Below are positions 17,224 through 24,212 of a stretch of 64,000 nt of DNA, piece after piece. A program made the translations under genes and the position numbers. Source of the stretch: Streptomyces sp. BK340 (GTDB taxonomy: Bacteria > Actinomycetota > Actinomycetes > Streptomycetales > Streptomycetaceae); NCBI RefSeq assembly GCF_007827595.1, contig NZ_VISR01000001.1:1-64000 (forward strand), in the 5' to 3' direction. The notes below the pieces were generated by a model that was not told the origin of the DNA, did not search any database, and saw nothing but the letters and a program-made list of their open reading frames with translations. Each line of letters starts with the position of its first letter. The first letter of the stretch is position 1.

Positions 17224-17443
17224 GCCCGGGGCCGCCCCGTGCGGCGGACGCCCCGGTACCGCCCATGACGAGCACGGGCGTGTCACAGTCGTGGTAGAGC
17301 CCGGGCCGTGGGCCGGTGGCGCAGCGGGCGCGCCGTCGTCCGGCGGCAAGATCCTCTACATCGGCCCGACACCCATTGTTCCGTGTCCGTCAGGCGGACC
17401 TCACGGGCAGAAGGCACTGGGTGCCGGATACGGTGGTGACACC

Positions 17444-18652
17444 ATGAGCGCTTCGCAGACCTCCGAGGTCCCCACTCTCCTCGTCAAGATCTTCGGCAAG
17501 GACAGGCCGGGCATCACGGCCGGCCTCTTCGACACCCTTGCCGCCTACCTCGTCGACGTGGTCGACATCGAGCAGGTCGTCACCCGGGGCCGCTTGGTGC
17601 TGTGCGTGCTGGTCACCCAGCCACCGGCGGGCCTGGAGGGCGACCTGAGGGCCACCGTGCACAGCTGGGCCGAGTCGATGAAGATGCAGGCGGAGATCAT
17701 CTCGGGGCACGGCGACAACCGTCCCCGTGGTCACGGGCGCTCCCTGGTGACGGTCCTCGGTCACCCCCTCACCGCCGAGTCGACGGCCGCCATCGCCGCC
17801 CGGATCGCCAAGGCCGGCGGCAACATCGACCGTATCTTCCGCCTCGCCAAGTACCCGGTGACCGCCGTGGAGTTCGCCGTCTCCGGCGTGGAGACCGAGC
17901 CGCTGCGCACGGCCCTGGCGTCCGACGCGGCGGCACTGGGTGTCGACATCGCCGTCGTCTCGGCGGGCCTGCACCGGCGCGCCCAGCGGCTGGTGGTCAT
18001 GGACGTGGACTCCACCCTCATCCAGGACGAGGTCATCGAGCTGTTCGCCGCGCACGCCGGCTGCGAGGACCAGGTCGCCGAGGTGACGGCCGCCGCGATG
18101 CGCGGTGAGCTGGACTTCGAGCAGTCGCTGCACGCGCGCGTCGCCCTGCTGAAGGGGCTGGACGCCTCGGTGGTGGAGAAGGTGCGCAACGAGGTACGGC
18201 TGACGCCGGGCGCGCGCACGCTCATCCGCACCCTGAAGCGCCTCGGCTACCAAGTCGGGGTCGTCTCCGGTGGGTTCACCCAGGTCACGGACGATCTGAA
18301 GGAGCGGCTGGGGCTGGACTTCGCGCAGGCCAACACGCTGGAGATCGTCGACGGGAAGCTGACCGGCCGGGTCACCGGCGAGATCGTGGACCGCGCGGGC
18401 AAGGCGCGGCTGCTGCGCCGGTTCGCCGCGGAGGCCGGGGTGCCGCTGTCGCAGACGGTGGCGATCGGAGACGGTGCCAACGACCTGGACATGCTGAACG
18501 CGGCCGGTCTCGGGGTCGCCTTCAACGCCAAGCCGGTGGTCCGCGAGGCCGCGCACACGGCGGTGAACTTCCCCTTCCTCGACACGGTCCTCTATCTGCT
18601 GGGCGTCACCCGCGAAGAGGTCGAGGCGGCCGACACGCACGACGAGGAGTGA
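17444..18652 (+). CDS. serB: Phosphoserine phosphatase SerB with ACT domains
   Basis: A 402-residue HAD-family enzyme that makes L-serine from phosphoserine. The N-terminal ACT regulatory region (residues 10-85, KIFGKDRPGITAGLFDTLA; a second ACT-like unit about 95-170) precedes the HAD domain. Nucleophile motif is MDVDSTLIQDEVIE near residue 187, then VVSGGFTQV, and the C-terminal acidic motif is GDGANDLDMLNAAGLG. ACT domains usually bind amino acids, implying serine feedback. The start at 17444 is the first Met ahead of the ACT domain. The 220-bp gap upstream contains no gene. The stop is followed by a strong hairpin. Confidence 0.95.
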   Translation: MSASQTSEVPTLLVKIFGKDRPGITAGLFDTLAAYLVDVVDIEQVVTRGRLVLCVLVTQPPAGLEGDLRATVHSWAESMKMQAEIISGHGDNRPRGHGRSLVTVLGHPLTAESTAAIAARIAKAGGNIDRIFRLAKYPVTAVEFAVSGVETEPLRTALASDAAALGVDIAVVSAGLHRRAQRLVVMDVDSTLIQDEVIELFAAHAGCEDQVAEVTAAAMRGELDFEQSLHARVALLKGLDASVVEKVRNEVRLTPGARTLIRTLKRLGYQVGVVSGGFTQVTDDLKERLGLDFAQANTLEIVDGKLTGRVTGEIVDRAGKARLLRRFAAEAGVPLSQTVAIGDGANDLDMLNAAGLGVAFNAKPVVREAAHTAVNFPFLDTVLYLLGVTREEVEAADTHDEE

Positions 18653-18683
18653 GCCGCCCCGGGCGGATGGCGCACCGGATGTG

Positions 18684-18720
18684 AGGAGGGCCCGGCACCG
18701 CCACGGTGCCGGGCCCTCCT
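18684..18720. terminator. Strong terminator between serB and the sixA-like gene
   Basis: AGGAGGGCCCGGCACCG and CGGTGCCGGGCCCTCCT form a perfect 17-bp stem with a 3-nt loop (CCA). It lies 31 bp after serB and 13 bp before the convergent phosphatase stop, and it can terminate both transcripts. Confidence 0.85.
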
Positions 18721-18733
18721 GCCGTGGGTGCCG

Positions 18734-19252
18734 TCACTCGGTGGGTGCCCAGTAGTCCGTCAGCGTGGCAGCGGCCGGCTCCAGGCCCTTCCAGGCGCCG
18801 TCGTAGGAGAGCAGTGCGAAGGCCGCGGCGGGGAAGCCGCGGCGGTTCATCCGCTCGCGGGCGTCGCCCTCGGAGCCGCCCGCTAGGATGTCGGCCAGGC
18901 CGTGCACGCCCGGGTTGTGACCGATCAGGATCACGTTCTGCACGTCGTCCGGGATCTCGTTGAGCACGGCGATCAGCTCGCCGGGCGAGGCCTCGTAGAC
19001 CCGCTCCTCGTAGTGGGTTTTCGGCCGGTGCGCGAGTTCGTGGACGGCGAGCTTCCAGGTCTCACGGGTCCGGACCGCGGTGGAGCACAGGGCCAGGTCG
19101 AAGGTGATGCCGGTGTCGGCCAGCCTGCGCCCGGCCACTGCGGCGTCCATGCGGCCCCGCTCGGCGAGCGGGCGGTCGTGGTCGGACACCTGGGGCCAGT
19201 CGGCTTTCGCATGCCGGAAGAGGACGATCCTGCGGGGTTCTGCGACGCTCAT
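18734..19252 (-). CDS. SixA-type histidine phosphatase
   Basis: A 172-residue member of the histidine phosphatase (RHG) superfamily. The catalytic start is LFRHAKADWPQ (RHA in place of RHG, as in SixA), with RPLAERGR, the second arginine in CSTAVRTRET, and the second catalytic His in ILIGHNPGVHGLADIL. SixA removes phosphate from histidine of HPt domains or PTS proteins; the Streptomyces substrate is unknown. Cytosolic, ATG start. It converges on serB and is followed upstream by a small membrane protein gene of the same strand. Confidence 0.9.
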   Translation of the reverse strand: MSVAEPRRIVLFRHAKADWPQVSDHDRPLAERGRMDAAVAGRRLADTGITFDLALCSTAVRTRETWKLAVHELAHRPKTHYEERVYEASPGELIAVLNEIPDDVQNVILIGHNPGVHGLADILAGGSEGDARERMNRRGFPAAAFALLSYDGAWKGLEPAAATLTDYWAPTE

Positions 19253-19330
19253 GGCACCCAGCTTCGCATGAAACAGGCCATGCGGCGCAGGGAGTTGACA
19301 TGCGGATTCACCTCGTGCGGAGGCTCCGTG

Positions 19331-19537
19331 TCAGCGCGCGAGGAGCTGCTGCACCCGCGCGAAGAGCTGCGTGATCGCCGGATCACCGGTCGCGGCGTGG
19401 GCGTCCGACGGGTTCAGTATCAGCGTCAGCAGCGCGACGAAGGCGAGCGCGGGCAGGGCGAGGGCCCACCAGGGCAGCCGGATGTCGACGCCGCCCGTGG
19501 TCGCCGGGTGGGGCCGGGTGTGCGTGCGGGCCGGCAT
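19331..19537 (-). CDS. Small single-pass membrane protein
   Basis: A 68-residue protein with a cytosolic Arg/Thr/Pro-rich start and one transmembrane helix (LPWWALALPALAFVALLTLI, residues 21-40). The C-terminal tail is short and exported. No family motif is recognised. A strong ribosome site (CGGAGG, 5 bp before ATG) supports translation. It is separated by 78 bp from the sixA-like gene and may be co-transcribed with it. From memory, similar small proteins occur at this position in other Streptomyces. Confidence 0.7.
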   Translation of the reverse strand: MPARTHTRPHPATTGGVDIRLPWWALALPALAFVALLTLILNPSDAHAATGDPAITQLFARVQQLLAR

Positions 19538-19720
19538 GGTCGCCTCCGTGGGTCCTCGAGTGCTCCTGGCCGCCTGGCGCGGTCACATCTCGAAGCTACG
19601 GAGTCCGGGGCCCTCAACCCATCCGGTGAGCCACCCACTTGCCCCTGACACTGACCCCCTAGGGGATGGTGGGGCCAGCCCCACCATCGGGGCGCGTCGC
19701 GGTTCGGGCGGGGGGCCGGA

Positions 19721-19837
19721 TCAGGGTGAGGCGATCGTCGCGATGACGGCGATGATCGCGAAGATGGCGAAGAACGCGCCGAAGATGATCAGCATCTTCT
19801 TCTGGCCGTTCTGCGGGTTCGGGTCGAGCACTGGCAT
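19721..19837 (-). CDS. 38-residue transporter-associated membrane peptide
   Basis: A short gene encoding MPVLDPNPQNGQKK followed by a single hydrophobic helix, MLIIFGAFFAIFAIIAVIAT, and IASP. The predicted product is 38 residues with a soluble N-terminus and one membrane span to the C-terminus. It begins 46 bp downstream of the MFS transporter gene on the same strand. I recall a Streptomyces family of this size annotated as transporter-associated (SGM_5486-like), always next to an MFS gene. It may stabilise or regulate the transporter. The ribosome site is weak (GGCGGC), so translation may depend on the upstream gene. Confidence 0.75.
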   Translation of the reverse strand: MPVLDPNPQNGQKKMLIIFGAFFAIFAIIAVIATIASP

Positions 19838-19883
19838 GCCGCCAGTCTCGCACCCGGTGTACGCGTCCCGTGCGCCGGGGTCG

Positions 19884-21227
19884 TCAGCGCGCCGCCGCCT
19901 CGTCCTCCACGATGCGGTCGCGGCCCGCCAGGAAGCCCACCGCCATCTGGGGGAGCATCAGTGCCGCCATGAGGGCGATCGGCACCCCCCAGCCGCCGCT
20001 CTGCTGGTAGAGCACGCCGACCAGCAGCGGGCCGGGGATGGAGATCAGGTATCCGGTGCTCTGTGCGAACGCGGACAGCTGGACCACGCCCGGGCCGGTC
20101 CTGGCCCGCATGCCGACCATGGTCAGCGCCAGTGGGAAGGCACAGTTGGAGATGCCGAGGAGCACGGCCCAGGCCCAGGCGCCGGCGGCCGGCGCGAAGT
20201 ACAGACCGGCGTACCCGACGAGGCCGCAGACGCCCAGGAGCAGCACGATCGGCCCCTGGTGGGGCAGCCGGGCGGCCACCCGCGGGATGACGAAGGCCAG
20301 GGGCACGCCCATCACCATGGTGACGGCGAGGAGCAGGCCCGCCGTACCCGCGGGGACGCCGGAGTCGCGGAAGATCTGGGCCATCCAGCCCATCGTGATG
20401 TAGGCGGCGGTGGCCTGGAGCCCGAAGAAGACGGCGAGCGCCCAGGCGGTTCGGCTGCGGGTGATGCGCAGCGGGGCCGGCTGGTCCTGCGCCGCGCGCA
20501 CCGGGTCGTGGGCGCGGTCGGTGGCGGTCTCGGCGCCCCGCTCCCGCACCAGCGGCAGCCAGGGCAGTACGGCGGCGGCCGCGAGCGCCGCCCACACGGC
20601 GAGTCCGGACTGCCAGCTGCCGCCCAGGGCGCCGGTCAGGGGCACGGTCACCGCGGCGGCGACGGAGGTGCCGAGGGCGAGGGCCATGGAGTACAGGCCG
20701 GTCATGGAGCCGACCCGGTCGGGGAACCAGCGCTTGACGATGACCGGCATCAGCACGTTGCTGACGGCGATGCCCATGAGGGTGAGTGCGCTGGCGGCCA
20801 GGAAACCGGCCGTGCCGCCGGCGTAGGGCCGTATCAGCAGGCCCGCGGTGATGGCGGCCATGCCCGCGCACACCACGGCGGCGGGTCCGAAGCGGCGGGC
20901 CAGCCGGGGTGCGGTGACGCCGAAGACGGCGAAGCAGAGCGGGGGCACGGAGGTGAGCAGCCCGGCCACGCCGCCGCTCATGCCGAGGCCGTCGCGGACC
21001 TCCTCCAGGAGCGCGCCGAGGCTCGTGATGGCCGGCCGGAGGTTCAGTGCGGACAGCACGATGCCGACGACGACCAGCCGTGTCGCCCACGCGCGCGTGG
21101 GGGGCGTGCGACGGGTGGCCGCCGCGGTGGTCGTGCCGCGTTCGGCCGACGACGGTTGCGCACGGGTTGCCGTGGTCGGGGTCTGCGCGGTCGGGTTGTC
21201 CGCGGTCCGGGTTTCCTCACCAGCCAT
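19884..21227 (-). CDS. CynX/NimT-family MFS transporter
   Basis: A 447-residue polytopic transporter with twelve predicted transmembrane helices after a 40-residue Thr/Ala-rich cytosolic start. The segment ALNLRPAITSLGALLEEVRD followed by TSVPPLCFAVFG is characteristic of the CynX/NimT group (cyanate, nitroimidazole and related transporters). A central loop near residues 225-245 separates the two six-helix halves. The substrate is not predictable from sequence. Start at 21227 is chosen ahead of the soluble N-terminus; ATG codons 9 and 12 bases upstream are alternatives. It is divergent from a FadR-type regulator across a short region with an operator-like palindrome, so it is probably that regulator's target. 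Confidence 0.88.
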   Translation of the reverse strand: MAGEETRTADNPTAQTPTTATRAQPSSAERGTTTAAATRRTPPTRAWATRLVVVGIVLSALNLRPAITSLGALLEEVRDGLGMSGGVAGLLTSVPPLCFAVFGVTAPRLARRFGPAAVVCAGMAAITAGLLIRPYAGGTAGFLAASALTLMGIAVSNVLMPVIVKRWFPDRVGSMTGLYSMALALGTSVAAAVTVPLTGALGGSWQSGLAVWAALAAAAVLPWLPLVRERGAETATDRAHDPVRAAQDQPAPLRITRSRTAWALAVFFGLQATAAYITMGWMAQIFRDSGVPAGTAGLLLAVTMVMGVPLAFVIPRVAARLPHQGPIVLLLGVCGLVGYAGLYFAPAAGAWAWAVLLGISNCAFPLALTMVGMRARTGPGVVQLSAFAQSTGYLISIPGPLLVGVLYQQSGGWGVPIALMAALMLPQMAVGFLAGRDRIVEDEAAAR

Positions 21228-21233
21228 GCAACC

Positions 21234-21255
21234 CATCATAGAATCATAGGATGAT
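21234..21255. promoter_or_regulatory. Palindromic operator in the MFS/FadR divergent promoter
   Basis: The sequence reads ATCATA GA ATCATA GG ATGAT. The last part, ATCAT-AGG-ATGAT (21243-21255), is a perfect palindrome, and the first ATCATA is a direct repeat of its left arm. It lies between the divergent MFS and FadR genes, only 7 bp from the MFS start. GntR/FadR regulators usually bind short palindromes next to their own gene. Assignment is by position. Confidence 0.6.
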
Positions 21256-21309
21256 TGGTTGTCCATCCCCGGGACGCAGTCGCCCGGGCCTCGCGTGCGA
21301 AGGTGTGCC

Positions 21310-22002
21310 ATGCCCCTGAGCAACCCGCGTCGTTCGGCGCTGTCCGAGCAGGTCATCGCCGAGCTGCGCAATCAGATCGCGTCCGGCGAGTGGCCGGTCG
21401 GCTCGCGCATCCCGACCGAGCCCGAGCTGGTCGAGCAGCTCGGCGTCGCCCGCAACACCGTCCGCGAGGCCGTCCGCGCGCTCGCGCACAACGGCCTGCT
21501 GGACATCCGGCAGGGCTCGGGCACCTACGTCGCGGCGACCAGCGAGCTGGCCGGCGTGATGCACCGCCGGTTCGCGGACGCCGAGCCCCGGCACATCGCC
21601 GAGCTGCGTTCCACGCTGGAGTCGGCGGCGGCCAAGCTGGCGGCCGAGCGGCGCACCGAGAAGGACCTCAAGCAGCTGGACGCACTGCTGGCCCGGCGCG
21701 AGGAGGCCTGGGAGACCGGCGAGGCCGAGGCGTTCGTGACCGCCGACGCCACCTTCCACCTGGCCGTGGTGGCCGCCTCCCACAACGACGTCATGACGGC
21801 CATGTACGCCGACCTGGGAGAGGTGCTGCGGGACTGGCTGCGCGCGGACGTGGGCGCCGAGCTGACGCCCGAGACGTACATGGACCACACCCGGCTGGTG
21901 GACGCGATCCGCACGGGCGACGCGGAGGCCGCCGCCGCTGAGGCCGCGAGTTATCCGTTCCTGTGCCGTCCGGGCAGGTTCAGCGCCCCTTCTGGTGGCT
22001 GA
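21310..22002 (+). CDS. FadR/GntR-family transcriptional regulator (FCD domain)
   Basis: A 230-residue regulator. The N-terminal winged helix (residues 8-75) has LSEQVIAELRNQIASGEWPV, SRIPTEPELVEQLGVARNTV and REAVRALAHNGLLDIRQGSGTYV. The C-terminal all-helical FCD effector domain (about 85-215) has the metal-binding-type pattern ADATFHLAVVAASHN and a late H in DHTRLV. It likely represses the divergent MFS gene and its own expression. Start follows GAAGGTG. The last 23 bases overlap the convergent secreted-protein gene. The C-terminal tail beyond EAAS is atypical for FCD proteins and could reflect a shifted ending. Confidence 0.9.
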   Translation: MPLSNPRRSALSEQVIAELRNQIASGEWPVGSRIPTEPELVEQLGVARNTVREAVRALAHNGLLDIRQGSGTYVAATSELAGVMHRRFADAEPRHIAELRSTLESAAAKLAAERRTEKDLKQLDALLARREEAWETGEAEAFVTADATFHLAVVAASHNDVMTAMYADLGEVLRDWLRADVGAELTPETYMDHTRLVDAIRTGDAEAAAAEAASYPFLCRPGRFSAPSGG

Positions 22003-22330
22003 TCCACACCGAGCCGACTTCCTTCCAGCACCGGCCGGTCAGCCGCACGGTCATGGCGGCCGCGGTGTCCACCGGTGCGCTGTCGGTGTCGATGTCCCAC
22101 CAGCGGGCGCATTCGATGTGCAGCCGCACCCGGTCGGTGTCGACGTAGGGGTTGTGGCAGTAGGCCACCACGTGCGAGCCGGTGACGGCCGTACGGCACG
22201 CGGCGCCGAACAGGTTCGGCGCGGGCGGCTCGCCGTGGGCCGCGCGCGCGTGGGGCAGCGCGTCGTACGGCAGGGAGAGCACGAGGGCTACGGCCACGGT
22301 CAGCGGGGCCAGGCTGCGGGACAGGCGCAC
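21980..22330 (-). CDS. Small secreted protein of unknown function
   Basis: A 116-residue protein with a clear signal peptide (MRLSRSLAPLTVAVALVLSL to about residue 30, ARA) and a mature part with four cysteines (Cys45, Cys58, Cys74 and Cys102, approximate), probably two disulfides. The mature region resembles small extracellular beta proteins (VRLHIECARWWDIDTD) but I recognise no family. Start is GTG with GAGGAGG 7 bp upstream, a strong site. Its 3' end overlaps the end of the FadR gene on the other strand by 23 bp. Confidence 0.75.
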   Translation of the reverse strand: MRLSRSLAPLTVAVALVLSLPYDALPHARAAHGEPPAPNLFGAACRTAVTGSHVVAYCHNPYVDTDRVRLHIECARWWDIDTDSAPVDTAAAMTVRLTGRCWKEVGSVWISHQKGR

Positions 22331-22433
22331 AAGGGGACCTCCTCGGCCGGGCTGCGGAGGATGCGCGGGGTGAACCCGTTCCAGAGTGCGCCGTCGGCCC
22401 CGGGTCCCGCCCGGCCGGGTACGCCGAACGAGT

Positions 22434-22471
22434 GACGCCCCGCCCCCGCGGACCGCGGAGAACGGGGCGTC
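22434..22471 (-). terminator. Terminator of the fabG-fabI operon
   Basis: GACGCCCCG pairs with CGGGGCGTC, with an inner CCGCGG/CCGCGG helix, starting 16 bp after the fabI stop on the minus strand. It also lies downstream of nothing on the plus strand, so it serves fabI. Confidence 0.65.
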
Positions 22472-22486
22472 GACGTCAGACGAAGG

Positions 22487-23254
22487 TCACGCGCCGATGG
22501 CGTGCAGACCGCCGTCCACGTGGACGATCTCGCCGGTGGTCTTCGGGAACCAGTCGCTCAGCAGCGCGACGACACCCTTGCCGGCCGGCTCCGGGTCCTT
22601 GAGGTCCCACTCCAGCGGGGAGCGGCTGTCCCACACGGAGGCCAGCTCGCCGAAGCCCGGGATGGACTTGGCGGCCATGGAGCCGATCGGGCCCGCCGAG
22701 ACGAGGTTGCAGCGGATGTTCTGCTTGCCCAGGTCGCGCGCCATGTAGCGGCTGGTGGCCTCCAGGGCGGCCTTGGCCGGGCCCATCCAGTCGTACTGCG
22801 GCCAGGCGAAGGAGGCGTCGAAGGTGAGGCCGACGACCGAGCCGCCGTTCTGCATCAGCGGCAGGCAGGCCATGGTCAGCGACTTCAGGGAGAACGCCGA
22901 GACGTGCATGGCGGTGGAGACCGACTCGAACGGCGTGTTGAGGAAGTTGCCGCCGAGCGCGTCCTGCGGGGCGAAGCCGATGGAGTGGACGATGCCGTCG
23001 AGGCCGCCCAGCTCCTCGCCGACCACGTCGGCCAGGCGGGCGAGATGCTCGTCGTTGGTGACGTCCAGCTCGATGACCTTGGCCGGCTTCGGCAGCTTCT
23101 TGGCGATGCGCTCGGTCAGCGTGGGCCGCGGGAAGGCGGTCAGGATGATCTCGGCGCCCTGCTCCTGGGCGAGCTTGGCGACGTGGAAGGCGATGGAGGA
23201 CTCCATCAGCACACCCGTGATCAGGATGCGCTTGCCCTCGAGGATTCCGCTCAT
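22487..23254 (-). CDS. fabI: Enoyl-[acyl-carrier-protein] reductase (NADH), InhA/FabI type
   Basis: A 255-residue SDR-superfamily enzyme that performs the last reduction of the type II fatty acid elongation cycle. The cofactor loop is ITGVLMESSIAFHVAKLAQE, as in InhA (GIITDSSIAF in that protein). The catalytic Tyr and Lys lie in AWPQYDWMGPAKAALEATSR, spaced as in InhA. VSAGPIGSMAAKSIPGF forms the substrate loop and VDGGLHAIGA the end. It starts 5 bp after fabG, so the two reductases form one operon. InhA-type enzymes are targets of isoniazid and triclosan in other bacteria. Confidence 0.96.
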   Translation of the reverse strand: MSGILEGKRILITGVLMESSIAFHVAKLAQEQGAEIILTAFPRPTLTERIAKKLPKPAKVIELDVTNDEHLARLADVVGEELGGLDGIVHSIGFAPQDALGGNFLNTPFESVSTAMHVSAFSLKSLTMACLPLMQNGGSVVGLTFDASFAWPQYDWMGPAKAALEATSRYMARDLGKQNIRCNLVSAGPIGSMAAKSIPGFGELASVWDSRSPLEWDLKDPEPAGKGVVALLSDWFPKTTGEIVHVDGGLHAIGA

Positions 23255-23259
23255 GGTGA

Positions 23260-23964
23260 TCAGTGACCCATTCCCAGTCCGCCGTCAACCGGGATGACGG
23301 CTCCAGTGATGTACGAAGCGTCGTCCGAGGCGAGGAACCGCACCGTCGCGGCGATCTCCTCCGGCTGCGCGTAACGGCCGAGCGGCACCTGCGTCACGAT
23401 GCTCTCGCGCTGCTGCTCGGTGAGCGCCTTGGTCATGTCGGTGTGGACGAAGCCGGGCGCGACGACGTTGAAGGTGATGTTGCGCGACCCCAGCTCACGG
23501 GCGAGGGAACGCGCGAAGCCGACCATGGCGGCCTTGGAGGCGGCGTAGTTCGCCTGCCCCGCCTGGCCGAGCAGACCGACCACGGAGGAGATCAGTATGA
23601 CGCGGCCCTTCTTGGCGCGCAGCATGCCGCGGTTGGCCCGCTTGACGACGCGGAAGGTGCCCGTGAGGTTGGTGTCGATGACCGAGGTGAAGTCCTCCTC
23701 GGACATGCGCATCAGGAGCTGGTCCTTGGTGACGCCGGCGTTGGCGACGAGAACCTCGACCGGGCCGTGCTGCTCCTCGATCTCCTTGTAGGCCTGCTCC
23801 ACCTGCTCGGCGTCGGTGATGTCGCACTTGACGGCCAGGAAGCCGGCCGGCGGCTCACCCGAGCGGTACGTGATGGCGACCTTGTCGCCGGCGTCGGCGA
23901 AAGCGCGGGCGATGGCGAGGCCGATGCCCCGGTTGCCTCCGGTGACGAGAACCGAGCGGCTCAA
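23260..23964 (-). CDS. fabG: 3-oxoacyl-[acyl-carrier-protein] reductase
   Basis: A 234-residue NADPH-dependent reductase of fatty acid elongation. Motifs: VTGGNRGIGLAIARAF (cofactor), NAGVTKDQLLMRM, catalytic Ser in ILISSVVGLLGQAGQ, YAASKAAMVGFARSLARE (Tyr-Lys), and the ending VIPVDGGLGMGH. Start is TTG at 23964, supported by GAAAGGGTG 6 bp upstream; no in-frame ATG or GTG fits as well. It is first gene of fabG-fabI. The 248-bp region shared with divergent tldD carries a duplicated motif (24039-24189) that may regulate one or both. Confidence 0.95.
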   Translation of the reverse strand: MSRSVLVTGGNRGIGLAIARAFADAGDKVAITYRSGEPPAGFLAVKCDITDAEQVEQAYKEIEEQHGPVEVLVANAGVTKDQLLMRMSEEDFTSVIDTNLTGTFRVVKRANRGMLRAKKGRVILISSVVGLLGQAGQANYAASKAAMVGFARSLARELGSRNITFNVVAPGFVHTDMTKALTEQQRESIVTQVPLGRYAQPEEIAATVRFLASDDASYITGAVIPVDGGLGMGH

Positions 23965-24038
23965 CGGATCACCCTTTCGTTTGCGGTCTGATGCGGTCGG
24001 ACGGCCCGCCCGAACAGCTCAATGGCAGGCGGCTTCAT

Positions 24039-24189
24039 CCGAAACCTATCGGTCGAGCCGCTCCCGCGGGGAAGCGGGCACCGACAGTGGCTCGAGTGCG
24101 ACGCTGTCGGGTCCCTACAGAACGGCCCGGCCCCGGACCGAAACATGTGGTCCGCCGGGCCGCTCCCGCGACATGATCGGAACCGACAG
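24039..24189. repeat. Duplicated sequence module in the fabG/tldD divergent promoter
   Basis: A composite module CCGAAAC ... GCCGCTCCCGCG, 11 nt, ACCGACAG occurs twice in the same orientation (24039-24087 and 24138-24189). The GCCGCTCCCGCG to ACCGACAG distance is exactly 23 nt in both copies. Within the first copy CCGACAG is also followed 16 nt later by its inverse, CTGTCGG (24104-24110). It looks like a duplicated regulator site, but no known consensus is recognised. Confidence 0.55.
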
Positions 24190-24212
24190 GCCACGACAGC
24201 AGGGAGACCTCC

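Noticed and set aside
19371..21254. 627-codon plus-strand frame opposite the MFS gene
   Set aside because: Antisense shadow. The minus strand encodes a convincing twelve-helix transporter.
24001..24200. tRNA gene between fabG and tldD
   Set aside because: No TTCGAAT arm or cloverleaf pairing is present. The repeated GC-rich blocks are direct repeats rather than tRNA stems.
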